Made by a program: the position numbers and the translations under genes. This document shows, piece after piece, positions 7,489 through 16,431 of a DNA stretch of 36,330 nt. Source of the stretch: Candidatus Methanoflorens stordalenmirensis (GTDB lineage: Archaea > Halobacteriota > Bog-38 > Methanoflorentales > Methanoflorentaceae). Below the pieces are notes generated by a model. That model ran no database searches, was not told the origin of the DNA, and was given only the letters and a program-made list of their open reading frames with translations. Each line of letters opens with the position of its first letter. The stretch's first letter is position 1. The stretch spans positions 1 through 36,330 of the forward strand of contig PLGY01000032.1 of assembly GCA_003139855.1 (NCBI GenBank), given 5' to 3'.

Positions 7489-9483
7489 TTATCTAATTCT
7501 GGCGCCCGAAGGCATCTTTCTTGCCGGTCGAATGAGCACGGACTGACCGTCGTTCTCAGCGACGAGCAGCATGCCGCGAGATTCGACGCCCATCAACTTC
7601 ACTGGCTGCAGATTGATAAGCACGACGACATCGGTGCCAATCAAGTCCTCAGGCGCGTAGTCTTTAGCGATTCCCGCCACAATCTGCCGGGTCTCTTCGC
7701 CCACTTGTGCTGTAATTCTCAAGAGCTTATCGGATTTTTGGACCGGTTCGGCTTCGACTATGCGGGCGATCCTCAGATCCATTTTCTTGAAGTCGTCAAG
7801 CTTGATGATCGCCTCCCCCGTGCTCGGCTCCTTGGCGGGACCTTTATGATCCGCCCTGGCGATTCTTTCGTTTAATATAGCCTCCATTGCACCGATCTTC
7901 TTCTCGTCGATCTTGGCGAATGGCAGCGCCGGCTTGGGAAGACGCAACGGTTCAACCTCCACCGTGGCGTCGTAAAAATACGTCATAGTCAGGCCAAGCT
8001 GCGCTTGAACGCCACGCATCGTCGATGGCATGACCGGCTCCAACAACACGGACAAGGCTTTCACAAGTTGTATGCAGTTCTTGAGTTCGCGTGCGCACGC
8101 CGTCCTGTCGGATTTCACTAGATTCCAGAGCTCTTTTGACTGGAAATACGCGTTGCCGAAGTCTGAGAGCGACATCGCCGCATCGACGACCTTCTTAAAC
8201 TCATACTCCTTCAGTGCACTCACTATCTTCTCGCGCGTGTCGGCTACGCGCTCCATTATCTCAGCGTCGACGGGACCTTCAGGTACGCGCCCGAAGTTTT
8301 TGTACGCGAAGTGTAGGGTGCGATAGATGAAGTTACCCAGCGACCCAACGAGTTCACGGTTGACCTTCTCACCAAAGACTTGCCACGAGAAATTCAGCTC
8401 CTTCGTGTGTGATGTATAGCTGGCGAGGTAAAAGCGAAGTAAATCGGGATGAAACCCGTGGTCGAGGTAATCTTCATCTACCCAAACCACATACCCGCGA
8501 CTTTTTGAAAACGTCTTGCCGTCGACCTTGACCATTCCCGACGCTACGATAGCCGCCGGCAAGGTGTAGCTCGCTCCTTTTAGCAGCGCCGGCCAGAAGA
8601 TGGCGTGATGGTAGATGATGTCAGTGCCGATGAAGTGAATTATGTTCGAATCGCTCTTCCAGTAGCCTTCCCAGGCGCTTGTCGCTTCCTCGGTAAATGA
8701 GATATACCCTATCGGCGCGTCAACCCACACGTAGACTACCAGATCCGTTCCGGGAAATGTAACGCCCCACCCCAGGTTTCGCGTAATACACCAGTCTTTC
8801 AGTTCGTTGCTGACCCATTCGCGCGCATAGTTGCGGGCGTTGGCCGTCCCTCCGAGCGATTCGAGGTACGCTAACAAGAAGTCCTTGAACGCGGAGAGCT
8901 TGAAGAAGTAGTGCTGCTCTTCCCGATACTCTGCACTGGCCCCACACGTTTTACACGTCGGATCGACAATTTCCCCCGGTTCGAGATGGCGCCCACACCC
9001 TTGATCGCACTCGTCCCCGCGCGCCGGCATGCCGCAAAAAAAGCACGCTCCCTCGACGTAACGATCCGGTAGAGAACGATCGCATTCGGGACAGTAAGCC
9101 AATCGTATGACCCGCGGGTATATGCAGCCGTTTGCTTGGAGCGATTTGACGATTTCCTGCGTTCTGAAGTGATTTGTGGGAGCATCGGTATTCCCATAAT
9201 GGCTAAAGTCGACTGAAAGAGCCTTAAACGTGTCCTCCCAGTAACGGTGATAATACGCGGCAAGCTTGGCTGGCGTCGTTCCTTGCTGTTCAGCGTTAAT
9301 CACGATGGGAGTTCCGTGGGTGTCCGAACCGCACACAAAGAGCGGGTCCTGCTGGAGCTTCTTAAGGCACCGAACATAAATGTCCGCCGGGATGTACGTC
9401 CTGAGGTGACCGATATGGCACGGCCCGTTCGCGTAAGGCAGGCCGCACGTGATTAGAAGCGGTTTGTTCGAAAGCGATGTCAT
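7489..9483 (-). CDS. metG: Methionyl-tRNA synthetase with C-terminal tRNA-binding domain
   Basis: The enzyme charges initiator and elongator tRNA-Met. A literal HIGH motif lies at residues 23-26 and the KMSKS equivalent KTFSKSRG at 323-330. The zinc-knuckle insert at about 131-180 has CPEC, CFFC, CDQGC and CKTC. The C-terminal EMAP-II/Trbp111-like OB domain begins near residue 560 (MDLRIARIVEAEPVQKSDKLLRI, seen as MDLRIARIVEAEP). In many archaea this domain is a separate protein; here it is fused. The full length of 664 aa is intact. The ATG has GAGGAC a few bases upstream. It is followed by the ACT-domain gene and divergent from the zinc-ribbon gene. Confidence 0.97.
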   Translation of the reverse strand: MTSLSNKPLLITCGLPYANGPCHIGHLRTYIPADIYVRCLKKLQQDPLFVCGSDTHGTPIVINAEQQGTTPAKLAAYYHRYWEDTFKALSVDFSHYGNTDAPTNHFRTQEIVKSLQANGCIYPRVIRLAYCPECDRSLPDRYVEGACFFCGMPARGDECDQGCGRHLEPGEIVDPTCKTCGASAEYREEQHYFFKLSAFKDFLLAYLESLGGTANARNYAREWVSNELKDWCITRNLGWGVTFPGTDLVVYVWVDAPIGYISFTEEATSAWEGYWKSDSNIIHFIGTDIIYHHAIFWPALLKGASYTLPAAIVASGMVKVDGKTFSKSRGYVVWVDEDYLDHGFHPDLLRFYLASYTSHTKELNFSWQVFGEKVNRELVGSLGNFIYRTLHFAYKNFGRVPEGPVDAEIMERVADTREKIVSALKEYEFKKVVDAAMSLSDFGNAYFQSKELWNLVKSDRTACARELKNCIQLVKALSVLLEPVMPSTMRGVQAQLGLTMTYFYDATVEVEPLRLPKPALPFAKIDEKKIGAMEAILNERIARADHKGPAKEPSTGEAIIKLDDFKKMDLRIARIVEAEPVQKSDKLLRITAQVGEETRQIVAGIAKDYAPEDLIGTDVVVLINLQPVKLMGVESRGMLLVAENDGQSVLIRPARKMPSGARIR

Positions 9484-9850
9484 TTTGAAGTCCTCGTAGC
9501 ACGAGATCGCATTTCGGCATCCATAGCTTACGCCGGACTCACCTTAAAACGCCTCCGGGGTGTACCACGTCGGAGCTGCGTTTCGTGACGCCAAGCCGAT
9601 TCTGCGAAACGGGCTTCACAATGCATTGTGATAGTGGCTACCTATTTTAACTCTTCGAGAGCTGCACTCTTTTCTGTCAGTCTCAGGACCTCACAGTTTG
9701 GACGTGGGGCTCCCCGCGACCAAGCACACGCGTATCGTTCGAACCGAGGCACCTCGAGGCAAGTCACGGTTGAAAAGGCTTAAATCTTGACAACCCGTGA
9801 TCATTGTGCAAAGGAATTCGTGTGAATAGACGACGGAAAGGAGGCCCTTT
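9484..9850. other. Divergent intergenic region, metG / zinc-ribbon gene
   Basis: A 367-bp region between divergent genes. The right end holds the zinc-ribbon gene promoter and ribosome binding site, listed separately. I found no tRNA. The GTTCGAAC at about 9737-9744 is a palindrome and does not sit in a pairing T-arm on either strand. Confidence 0.5.
9778..9786 (+). promoter_or_regulatory. TATA box of the zinc-ribbon/YbjQ gene
   Basis: GCTTAAATC preceded by a purine-rich GAAAAG (BRE-like) fits an archaeal promoter. Transcription would start near 9808, giving a leader of about 40 nt that includes the strong AAAGGAGG ribosome binding site at 9837-9844, 6 nt before the ATG. Confidence 0.55.
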
Positions 9851-10327
9851 ATGAGTGAAGAAGAGTCTTGTCAAACGTGTGGCGCCCCGCTACCACTTAA
9901 TGCGCAGTTCTGTGTTCAATGTGGAACCCGTGTAAATATGAACGCCCCAGCAGTTGGTGCAAGTGCGGGGTCACCGATGCCAGCCTCACCCATTACCATA
10001 GACGGGGTTCTGGTAGTAAGCTCAAATTGGGTCCCGGGATACACTATAATAGAAACACGAGGATTCATCTACGGCCTTACGGTGCGGAGCAGAGGGCTTG
10101 GAAGAAATATTACAGCAGGATTGCGGTCTCTCGCAGGAGGAGAGATTCGCGAGTACGTCGAGATGATGCAACACGCCAGAGATGAGGCGTTATACCGACT
10201 GGTGGAGCACGCGAAAGCAGTCGGGGCCAATGCTATAATAAGCGCCTTCTTTGATTCGTCGGAAATTTCTGACTATATGCAGGAGATCTTGGCATACGGA
10301 ACGGCTGTGGTGATTGGGAAGAAATAA
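9851..10327 (+). CDS. Zinc-ribbon plus YbjQ (UPF0145) domain protein
   Basis: A four-cysteine zinc ribbon (C7, C10, C21, C24) is joined by a Pro/Ala/Ser linker to a YbjQ/UPF0145 domain of about 105 residues. That domain shows TIIETRGFIYGLTVRSRG near 75-92, GGEIREYVEMMQHARDEA near 106-123 and VGANAIISAFFDSSE after that (quoted in short blocks). YbjQ proteins form pentamers and were once called heavy-metal-binding, but no biochemical role is settled. The start is certain from AAAGGAGG at the right spacing. The gene is monocistronic and is followed by a decay zone. Confidence 0.88.
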   Translation: MSEEESCQTCGAPLPLNAQFCVQCGTRVNMNAPAVGASAGSPMPASPITIDGVLVVSSNWVPGYTIIETRGFIYGLTVRSRGLGRNITAGLRSLAGGEIREYVEMMQHARDEALYRLVEHAKAVGANAIISAFFDSSEISDYMQEILAYGTAVVIGKK

Positions 10328-10419
10328 TCGGTCAAAGTCGCCGCTTCGAGGACTTAGAATACAGCACGCCGTCGCGCTGATGCCCTCGCGGTCTTGGCAG
10401 ATGGGCGACGTCACTGCAA

Positions 10420-10988
10420 TCACTCCCCGATGAGATCAGGCCGAATCCTGCTCAAATAACCAATCACAAAGCCCGTTACAACTGCCTCGTCGATTGCCAC
10501 AATCATGTTTAGTATCAGGATCTGAATCAGGTAAGTGAGGGGTGCGATTCCCTATAACTCAGTTCCTTGTCTGCCTGAGACCAGAGTGACAATGCGAAAA
10601 ACGACGTTGACGACCAGCAACCCCGGCTATAGCAGCGACGCACCCCTGGTGAACAGCTCAAGTCGGCTTTTGTCATTCTGAAGACGTAGAATGCGACCGC
10701 GATCTCGCTCAAGTTCAGGATCGTGTTCGCTCCGACTGAGCCCCACCCGCCGCGACCAACGGCTAGCTCAAAAGATTAACGATGAAGATAACAGCAATCC
10801 GAGCGGTCCGGCCAAGATGCCTATGGGCGGCGTGAGGTTCAAGTAAACACCGGCGATGCTAACCGCTGAATTGTGATCGTGCGCCTTCGCGTGAAACGAG
10901 TGCGATAAGGGCATGGCGAGGGCTAGTGACCACCAAAATAGGGCCCATTGGATTGGGGGAACGCCGGCGGAAGATGAATGTGCTCCAT
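10420..10988 (-). pseudogene. CbiM/NikM-like ECF metal permease, decayed
   Basis: Translated on the minus strand in pieces, this stretch spells a cobalt/nickel ECF transporter S-component of the CbiM family. It begins MEHIHLPPAFPQ, moves to another frame for QWALFWWSLALAMPLSHSF and NLTPPIGILAGPLG, then another for GGWGSVGANTILNLSEIAVA. It ends in a third frame with VVNVVFRIVTLVSG, NMIVAIDEAVVTGFVIGYLS and RIRPDLIGE before a TGA. At least three frameshifts, two TAG codons in the last frame and a likely internal deletion (between HSF and NLTPP) break it. The intact family takes up Co2+ or Ni2+ with CbiQ/CbiO; neither partner is nearby. The order of blocks matches the family, so identification is fairly firm, but no functional product is possible. 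Confidence 0.8.
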
Positions 10989-11105
10989 TTAGCAGCTGCC
11001 AGATTTAACGAACTGCCGTTTGGTTATTAGATGAAGCTTTCAGCTTCGAAGATGCGCTGGAGCTCCGAGCACGATTATGAAGAAGAGTCGGTGATGACGG
11101 CTCGG

Positions 11106-13304
11106 TCAGTCTTCGTCAAATGGCAGCCGGTCGTGCTTTTCTAAACCCATCGGTTCTACGTCCAAGGTTCTGAATCGATGATAGGGCCTCTCGTAAATGA
11201 TGACCGGATTAGCGAGTACCTTTGCGTCTCTTCCAAAAAGCGATATGCGTGTATAGGTAGAAGTCTCATCCAAAGGATAATCACCTGCCGCCTCGTCAAA
11301 AAGGCGCTCCACGCGCCCTCGACATTGGGAAAGATTCCTCCTGTACCACTCCTGTGCAAGATGGAGTTGGTCAGCGGTTTTTTCGGATGTTGTGCCCTTC
11401 ACTATGGTGTCTGCTGAGTGAAGTGCCAGCGTGTAATCAACGCCGTATATTCCCTTAAAATTCCTGAGGGAATGCTTTATAGCCGCCGCATCGTATCCGG
11501 AAGATGGTGTGTTTGGCGTTTTATTTCCTACGAAGACGGCGATAATAGCCACTGCAAAATCTTGCAGGTGGCGGTTCAAGTCTGTCAACAGTGAGATTTC
11601 ATCAAAAGCCGCTCATGAACGAACAGAATCTGTGAGCCTCTCGGCATTGGTCGATGTGCACGGCAAACGATCGAGGATTATCAGCATCGACCTATCCTCA
11701 TTCGCGCTAACTTGATTTTGGGCCGTGTGTAGGGCACTTCTCACGCTTGCGATTGTCGTTCCTGCATTTGCTTCCACAACCGTCAAGTAACGTGCCACCC
11801 CTCTGCTCAATCGTTCTCCTGCTTCAATTACCCGCTCCAATGTCGTTTCGTCTGCCTCAGAATCAAAGGCATTCTCGCGATACCGTGAAAGCTCTGTTCC
11901 ATCAATCCCGCTGTGCCGTGCAAGTGCGCGCTCTGCAAAGTGCTCTTTGCTTATGCCATAGCTTACGTATAGCGTAGGAAACCGACGTTGAGCAGCAAAG
12001 TCAGCACACCACGCGATGAAGTCCGTTGCCTCCGTATCGCACGATGCAGTCACCGCGTATGACTTGCCGGGCTTCCAGCCCCCACCAAAAGCGCTGTTTA
12101 GCCACTCTGGGGGGGTAGGTATGACGCCCGCCCTCTTTGCAAAAAGATTTGTAACGAAGAGATCGAGATCTTCCTCAAAGGTACGCGTTTTATCGCTCGC
12201 TTCAAACAACAACGTGTTCGATTGATCCCTTAGGGTTCTCAAGACGACTTCAAGCGGAAGAGTGCTCGAAGCTAGAGCCGTTTCGGCCATTTGAACGAGT
12301 TCTTGCCCTCTGAGCCGCGCCCCACGTGCGTTTGTGACCCTCAGGTACTTTATAAATGTGGCACGCTGGCACGATGCACGGTTCCGTAGCCGCTGCGCAT
12401 ATCGCGCTATCTCAATCATGTACGGGCGCATCTCAGGACTTCGAGAGAGGAGGCTCAAGATTGCGCTGCATCGTATCTGTCGGTCGTGATAGGCCAGATA
12501 GTGACACGCGTGCCACAGTACGCGATTAAAAGGCAAACGAATGCCCCCAGTGGATACGTACTCATCCGCGAATCCCTCCGAGCGAAGCCCTAGCCTTAGC
12601 CCTTGGGTGATGCTGTTCGGATCGTTAAGCAGATACGTCATGATCTCTTCTTCCATTGAAGCTTCGTCCTCGCGATGTTCGTAGTTCGGTTCTCTGATTG
12701 GTCTCGCTTGATAGTACTCGCAGTTCCAGCCCGTGCACGCCGGGCGCTCCCGTAGTCCCTTGCTCGACCAGATATCCTCGCAGTTCCAGCAGTACGCCTG
12801 GGGATTCTCTCGAGCCCGTGAAAGGCTTTCCACAAACTTCTGGGCGTCGCTTACCTGCCTTGTGCTCCCGAAGAAGACCGAATTCCGCATCATCGTCTGC
12901 GCCATTTTTCTCCCTTGCACGTCACTGAGTCCTTTTGTCACAATATATCGCACGAGAATCAAGTGCGCCGTGTCGCACTCTATGCCAGAAGGCACGCCGT
13001 GACGCAACAGATCGAGGATACACGGCGGATGTTGAATTCTTTTGCGAAAGAGCTTCTGAAACTGGACTTCCACATTTTGACTGGACACGATCACAGGCTC
13101 ACTCGCTAAACCGGGCATCGAACAAGTATAGCTCAACTTCAGTGAAGGGCGAATCGCCGTGGCGATGGATATACCACTGGCTCTTGCTCCTTTTGCGAAG
13201 TAGCCCGTATAAGTTACCTGTGCGTTAGGCGAAAGTGTATCGCTAGTGCCCGCCACAATCACAGAAGAGAACACGTCCGTCCGGCGGAAACTTCCTTGCG
13301 TCAC
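11106..13304 (-). pseudogene. DnaB-like helicase with primase-like Cys domain, in-frame TGA, no Walker A
   Basis: One frame of 733 codons is interrupted only by TGA at 11613-11615. Residues about 90-197 hold cysteines (C95, C172, C175, C190, C195) with HPPCILDLL, resembling the Fe-S domain of primase large subunits. Residues about 215-290 resemble the DnaB N-terminal helical domain. From about 397 a RecA/DnaB core follows: PPEWLNSAFGGGWKPGKSY, then ASCDTEATD where a GKT/GKS P-loop should be, and a Walker-B-like LIILDRL at 541-547. After the TGA the frame continues with the expected HLQDFAVAIIAVFVGN helix/strand. The N-terminus is uncertain: GTG 13304 or ATG 13121 (MPGLASEP) are possible. An inactive paralogue translated as two pieces, or a dying gene from a replicon, are both possible. 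Confidence 0.7.
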
Positions 13305-13320
13305 AAGCTTCCGGCATATA

Positions 13321-13581
13321 TTATCCGATTCTCAACGCTCCAAGATCAAACGCGTGTTAGGCGCCTTAACACCTGACAGCTTTCGATGCCGTGATAGGTC
13401 TATCGATTGACAAGGCGCGCGTGACGTCTTATCACCTGGCCGATGCCCAACTTCGCACGCACTCGAAGTGTTCGCCGTGGCGATCAAAGGTATTCCAGCG
13501 TCTACCAGCGAAGTACGACTTTAGGAATTCACGCAAACCCTTATTGATGATATTTCGTTGATCACGAAAATCTTACAATAA
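13321..13581 (+). pseudogene. Unidentified coding remnant
   Basis: Three short stretches in different frames read like one protein: LSDSQRSKIKRVLGALTPDSF (first 20: LSDSQRSKIKRVLGALTPDS), then SIDKARVTSYHLADAQLRTH, then LEVFAVAIKGIPASTSEVRL. A TAG at 13522-13524 follows, then EFTQTLIDDISLITKILQ and TAA. The composition (amphipathic, ordinary residues, no cysteine excess) looks coding, unlike the random frames around it. I do not recognise the family. This is a suggestion of a decayed gene, not an identification. Confidence 0.35.
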
Positions 13582-13740
13582 CTACTTACTTTTTGGGTGA
13601 CGCGGCCGTCTCTTTGCTTTGCGCCATACATGGGAAGATATCGACCCTGAGTTGCCTGTTTTTTGGAAACGCCTTTATAATCCTGCTCCAAGCGAACAGC
13701 GTATTGGGGACGAACTCACTCAAACAGCGAGCGATGAAAC

Positions 13741-13750
13741 TGTTTAAATA
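13741..13750 (+). promoter_or_regulatory. TATA box of the Pro/Arg-rich membrane protein gene
   Basis: TGTTTAAATA lies about 32 bp before the ATG at 13780. Transcription would begin only a few bases before the start codon, and no Shine-Dalgarno is visible, so the mRNA is probably leaderless or nearly so. Confidence 0.55.
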
Positions 13751-13779
13751 CGCCGAAACACCTAACACTACGTGGTCTA

Positions 13780-14574
13780 ATGCGTGAAGCCGACACCAGT
13801 CCAGTCCGGTACGGACGATACGAAAAAGACGAATCATTTTTCGGTCTGTCAGATCTAGCGAGCTTGGCCGCGATCATCTATCTCTTGTTCTTTCTCCTGG
13901 TGCTCGTGATATATAGCGCAAATCCTTCCGAGCCGGCAGGGTTCTACACACTCTCTGTCCTATTTCAAATCGTGTCGTTCTTCGGCATCTTCTTTGTTCC
14001 GACCTTGCTGATCTACTACGCCCTCGGCCTCACACAAAGCTTTGCGCACACGGTAGTCGTACTCGGGTACCCAATCCTTGCACTTGGAGCAGCAACAACC
14101 CTTAACATACCAGATGCACCACTTTTCGCAGCGCTAAGCGGACTTGTGCTCTTTGCGTACTATTTTCTGGTGGGGCTCAACCGTTCGGCGATCGAGCAAC
14201 GACGACCCACTCCACGTGCCCAGCGCGCCGTGCGCCAGAGTCCAGTTGTTTCACCCCCGCCGCGGCCGCCTGCTCAACGAAGGCCGTCAGATCAGCGTCC
14301 AGTTGTTTCACCCCCGCCGCGGCCGCCTGCTCAACGAAGGCCGTCAGATCAGCGTACTCCTCCTCAAACGCGGCAGATGTCAGAATACGCGCCACCGAGC
14401 CGTCCTTCGGATTTCAGACGAGAAGTCCGGCCACAACACAGATCCTCAGATAGCTTTCGCTCTCGACTCGACCGATTTCTCGATCGGTACGACTACGTAG
14501 ACGGCGAAGCCGTGCGAAAGGGTTCGCGACGCAGGGTGAGGTACGAAAGGGATCAACGCCGTCGCGGCCGCTAG
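13780..14574 (+). CDS. Membrane protein with Pro/Arg-rich cytoplasmic tail, function unknown
   Basis: I do not recognise a family. The first 135 residues hold about four membrane segments (about 26-46, 57-83, 90-108, 113-132). Residues 140-264 form a disordered tail rich in Pro, Arg, Gln and Ser with two exact copies of a 19-residue unit beginning PVVSPPPRPPAQ. The tail is strongly basic and should lie in the cytoplasm by the positive-inside rule; it could bind nucleic acid, acidic surfaces or SH3-like domains (inference). The ATG is supported by the TATA box 32 bp upstream. The gene is convergent with the GT-C gene, ending 31 bp from it. Confidence 0.8.
   Translation: MREADTSPVRYGRYEKDESFFGLSDLASLAAIIYLLFFLLVLVIYSANPSEPAGFYTLSVLFQIVSFFGIFFVPTLLIYYALGLTQSFAHTVVVLGYPILALGAATTLNIPDAPLFAALSGLVLFAYYFLVGLNRSAIEQRRPTPRAQRAVRQSPVVSPPPRPPAQRRPSDQRPVVSPPPRPPAQRRPSDQRTPPQTRQMSEYAPPSRPSDFRREVRPQHRSSDSFRSRLDRFLDRYDYVDGEAVRKGSRRRVRYERDQRRRGR
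14242..14355 (+). repeat. Perfect 57-bp tandem duplication
   Basis: Positions 14242-14298 and 14299-14355 are identical, base for base, and GC-rich (each holds a GCGGCCGC). They encode two copies of a 19-residue Pro/Arg unit in the tail of the membrane protein. Lack of any divergence suggests a recent duplication, or copy-number variation kept by slippage. Confidence 0.95.
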
Positions 14575-14604
14575 GCGGTATTTTCGCGATTCTCACCTAT
14601 CGGC

Positions 14605-16431
14605 CTAGGAGGCAATCGCCGACATGATGACGCGATGGACGATCTCCATCACAGGGAGCATCATTCCCGGACGGGGGACTCCTATCGGAGTCTTCTGCCA
14701 TATCATGCAGGCGATAAACAGCCAATACGACGAGACGAACGTCGCAAATCCCACAAGGATTGCCAGGTCTTTCAGACGCTTCCTGTAGCCTACGAAGTAC
14801 GGCACGAAGAAAGCCATCGTGGCTGCGACAACGACCCCAAGCGTCCGGATCAGCGAGAAGCTAAACGCTCCGATAAGGGCGCTTACTGCGGGCGCCAAGA
14901 GCGCCGCGTACCCGAGCACTGCTCCGCTGAGTACGATCCACGCAGCGGCAAATGCTTGTTTAATATGCGACGCTTGAACAAGAACCTCACGTATGCTTGC
15001 GAGCGTGAAAAAGAGCAGCGGGATATAAAGCGGCAGAAAGTAGCGCATATCAAGGCCAAATCCTTGGTTTACGCCAAAAGGCGCGTAGAGCACAAGGTTC
15101 CCGACGATGCAGATGAAAAACGTGACTGCGACTGCGCGGCTCCTCTCTATCCTAAGGTGCGCCGACCCTGCCCTCAGTCTCTGCAGCGTTCGCACGACGT
15201 ACGGGACAGCAGCGAAGAGGGGAATTATGAGCAATGGGCATATCTGAAATACTGAGAGCGTCACCGGCATGTCGACGTAGAACAGTACGTGATAGAGGTT
15301 TTGGGGCCAGCTCGGCGCGGTTTGCAGATTCAACGTCTGCAAAAAGAACGTAGACAGAATTTTGATCGCGGACAAAAGTGCAGAACCAGTGGTTGAGTTG
15401 CTCGGCGATGCCTGGTTCGAGTTTACTAGGGCACTGAGATAAACGGGCGACAAGAAAGGGTTGTTAAACAGCAGGTAATTATTGATGAAGTACGGGATCA
15501 TCCCGAGCAGCACCGTGGCCGCGCCCGTGATCACCGCTTTAATTCTCGCTGTTGAGGTCAACAAATCCGTCAGAATGATGGCCAGGAGGAGCGGAATGGC
15601 GTCGAAAACCCGCACCCAGAAGCAAAGCCCGACAAAAATGTAAGAGAGGTAGCGATAGCGCTGCTTGCCGTCCAGCAAATACGTGTAGAGGCTCCAGACG
15701 CTCGCTGTGATGAGCAAGATCGATGCTGTGTGGTCTTTCGCTGAGACCGCCCAGAACGTAAGGGGCGTCGCGATCAATATAAACGCAGCTCCAAAGGCGG
15801 CTACGCGGTCATCAGCGAAGTACCGCGTGAAGATTCGCAACGAAAGGAGGACGATGGCCGCGGTCGCCAAGATATTGAACAGCTGGATAGCCATAAGAGC
15901 GCCCCACTGGTCAAAAACAAGCGGCGGCAGACGAGTGCCGATGTAGACATTGATGATGAAGAGGGTAAGCGCAACAAACGCGCCAAGGCCGCGACCGAGT
16001 CGTGGCCGATCCCAACGCCTTCCCAGAAGCGAGCTCACCATGAATACACTAAACGACCAGAGAGCAGCGAAGAAGAGCCTGATGCCGACCGTGACGCTGA
16101 TGAGGTAAATGAATGCGTAAAACGGGGACGCGAAGACCGGAATGGCGTCCGTGTAAAAGCCGTACGTATGGCCCTGGAAGGGGAACCCAAGGATTGGCGC
16201 TGATGCTCCAAAACTGAGGCCTTCGTAGAGCTTGGTAGGCAGCGTTTGGATCCAGAGCGTCCCACGACCAAGATTGTAGAGCTCCGCCGCGAGTGTCACC
16301 TCATCGTTGATGAAAACGTTAACGTTCCAAACCGCGATGCAGACTGCAAGCGATGCGTAAAAGAAGAGCGCAGCCGTTTCATTAGGTAAAACGCGTGTGT
16401 AGAGGCTCCGTAGCTTGTTGTTGCTCATCAC
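14605..16431 (-). CDS. GT-C fold glycosyltransferase-like polytopic membrane protein
   Basis: The 608-aa protein has about 12 hydrophobic segments and an acidic pair in the first outside loop (INDEV, D43-E44). That arrangement is typical of GT-C enzymes that take sugars from a dolichyl-phosphate carrier (PMT/ArnT-like). No family is certain. The start is ATG 16428 or the adjoining GTG 16431; the GT4 stop codon ends at 16432, so the two genes are packed end to end and should be co-translated. With the GT4 gene and metK upstream on the same strand it forms a likely operon. A role in building or attaching surface glycans is an inference from fold and neighbour. Confidence 0.75.
   Translation of the reverse strand: MMSNNKLRSLYTRVLPNETAALFFYASLAVCIAVWNVNVFINDEVTLAAELYNLGRGTLWIQTLPTKLYEGLSFGASAPILGFPFQGHTYGFYTDAIPVFASPFYAFIYLISVTVGIRLFFAALWSFSVFMVSSLLGRRWDRPRLGRGLGAFVALTLFIINVYIGTRLPPLVFDQWGALMAIQLFNILATAAIVLLSLRIFTRYFADDRVAAFGAAFILIATPLTFWAVSAKDHTASILLITASVWSLYTYLLDGKQRYRYLSYIFVGLCFWVRVFDAIPLLLAIILTDLLTSTARIKAVITGAATVLLGMIPYFINNYLLFNNPFLSPVYLSALVNSNQASPSNSTTGSALLSAIKILSTFFLQTLNLQTAPSWPQNLYHVLFYVDMPVTLSVFQICPLLIIPLFAAVPYVVRTLQRLRAGSAHLRIERSRAVAVTFFICIVGNLVLYAPFGVNQGFGLDMRYFLPLYIPLLFFTLASIREVLVQASHIKQAFAAAWIVLSGAVLGYAALLAPAVSALIGAFSFSLIRTLGVVVAATMAFFVPYFVGYRKRLKDLAILVGFATFVSSYWLFIACMIWQKTPIGVPRPGMMLPVMEIVHRVIMSAIAS

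Noticed and set aside
9737-9744. tRNA T-loop at GTTCGAAC
   Set aside because: It is a palindrome; the flanks do not pair as a T-stem on either strand and no acceptor stem is found.
11613-11615. Selenocysteine at the TGA of the DnaB-like gene
   Set aside because: The position is not a redox or conserved Cys site in DnaB proteins, and other lesions nearby point to decay. No SECIS element was recognised.
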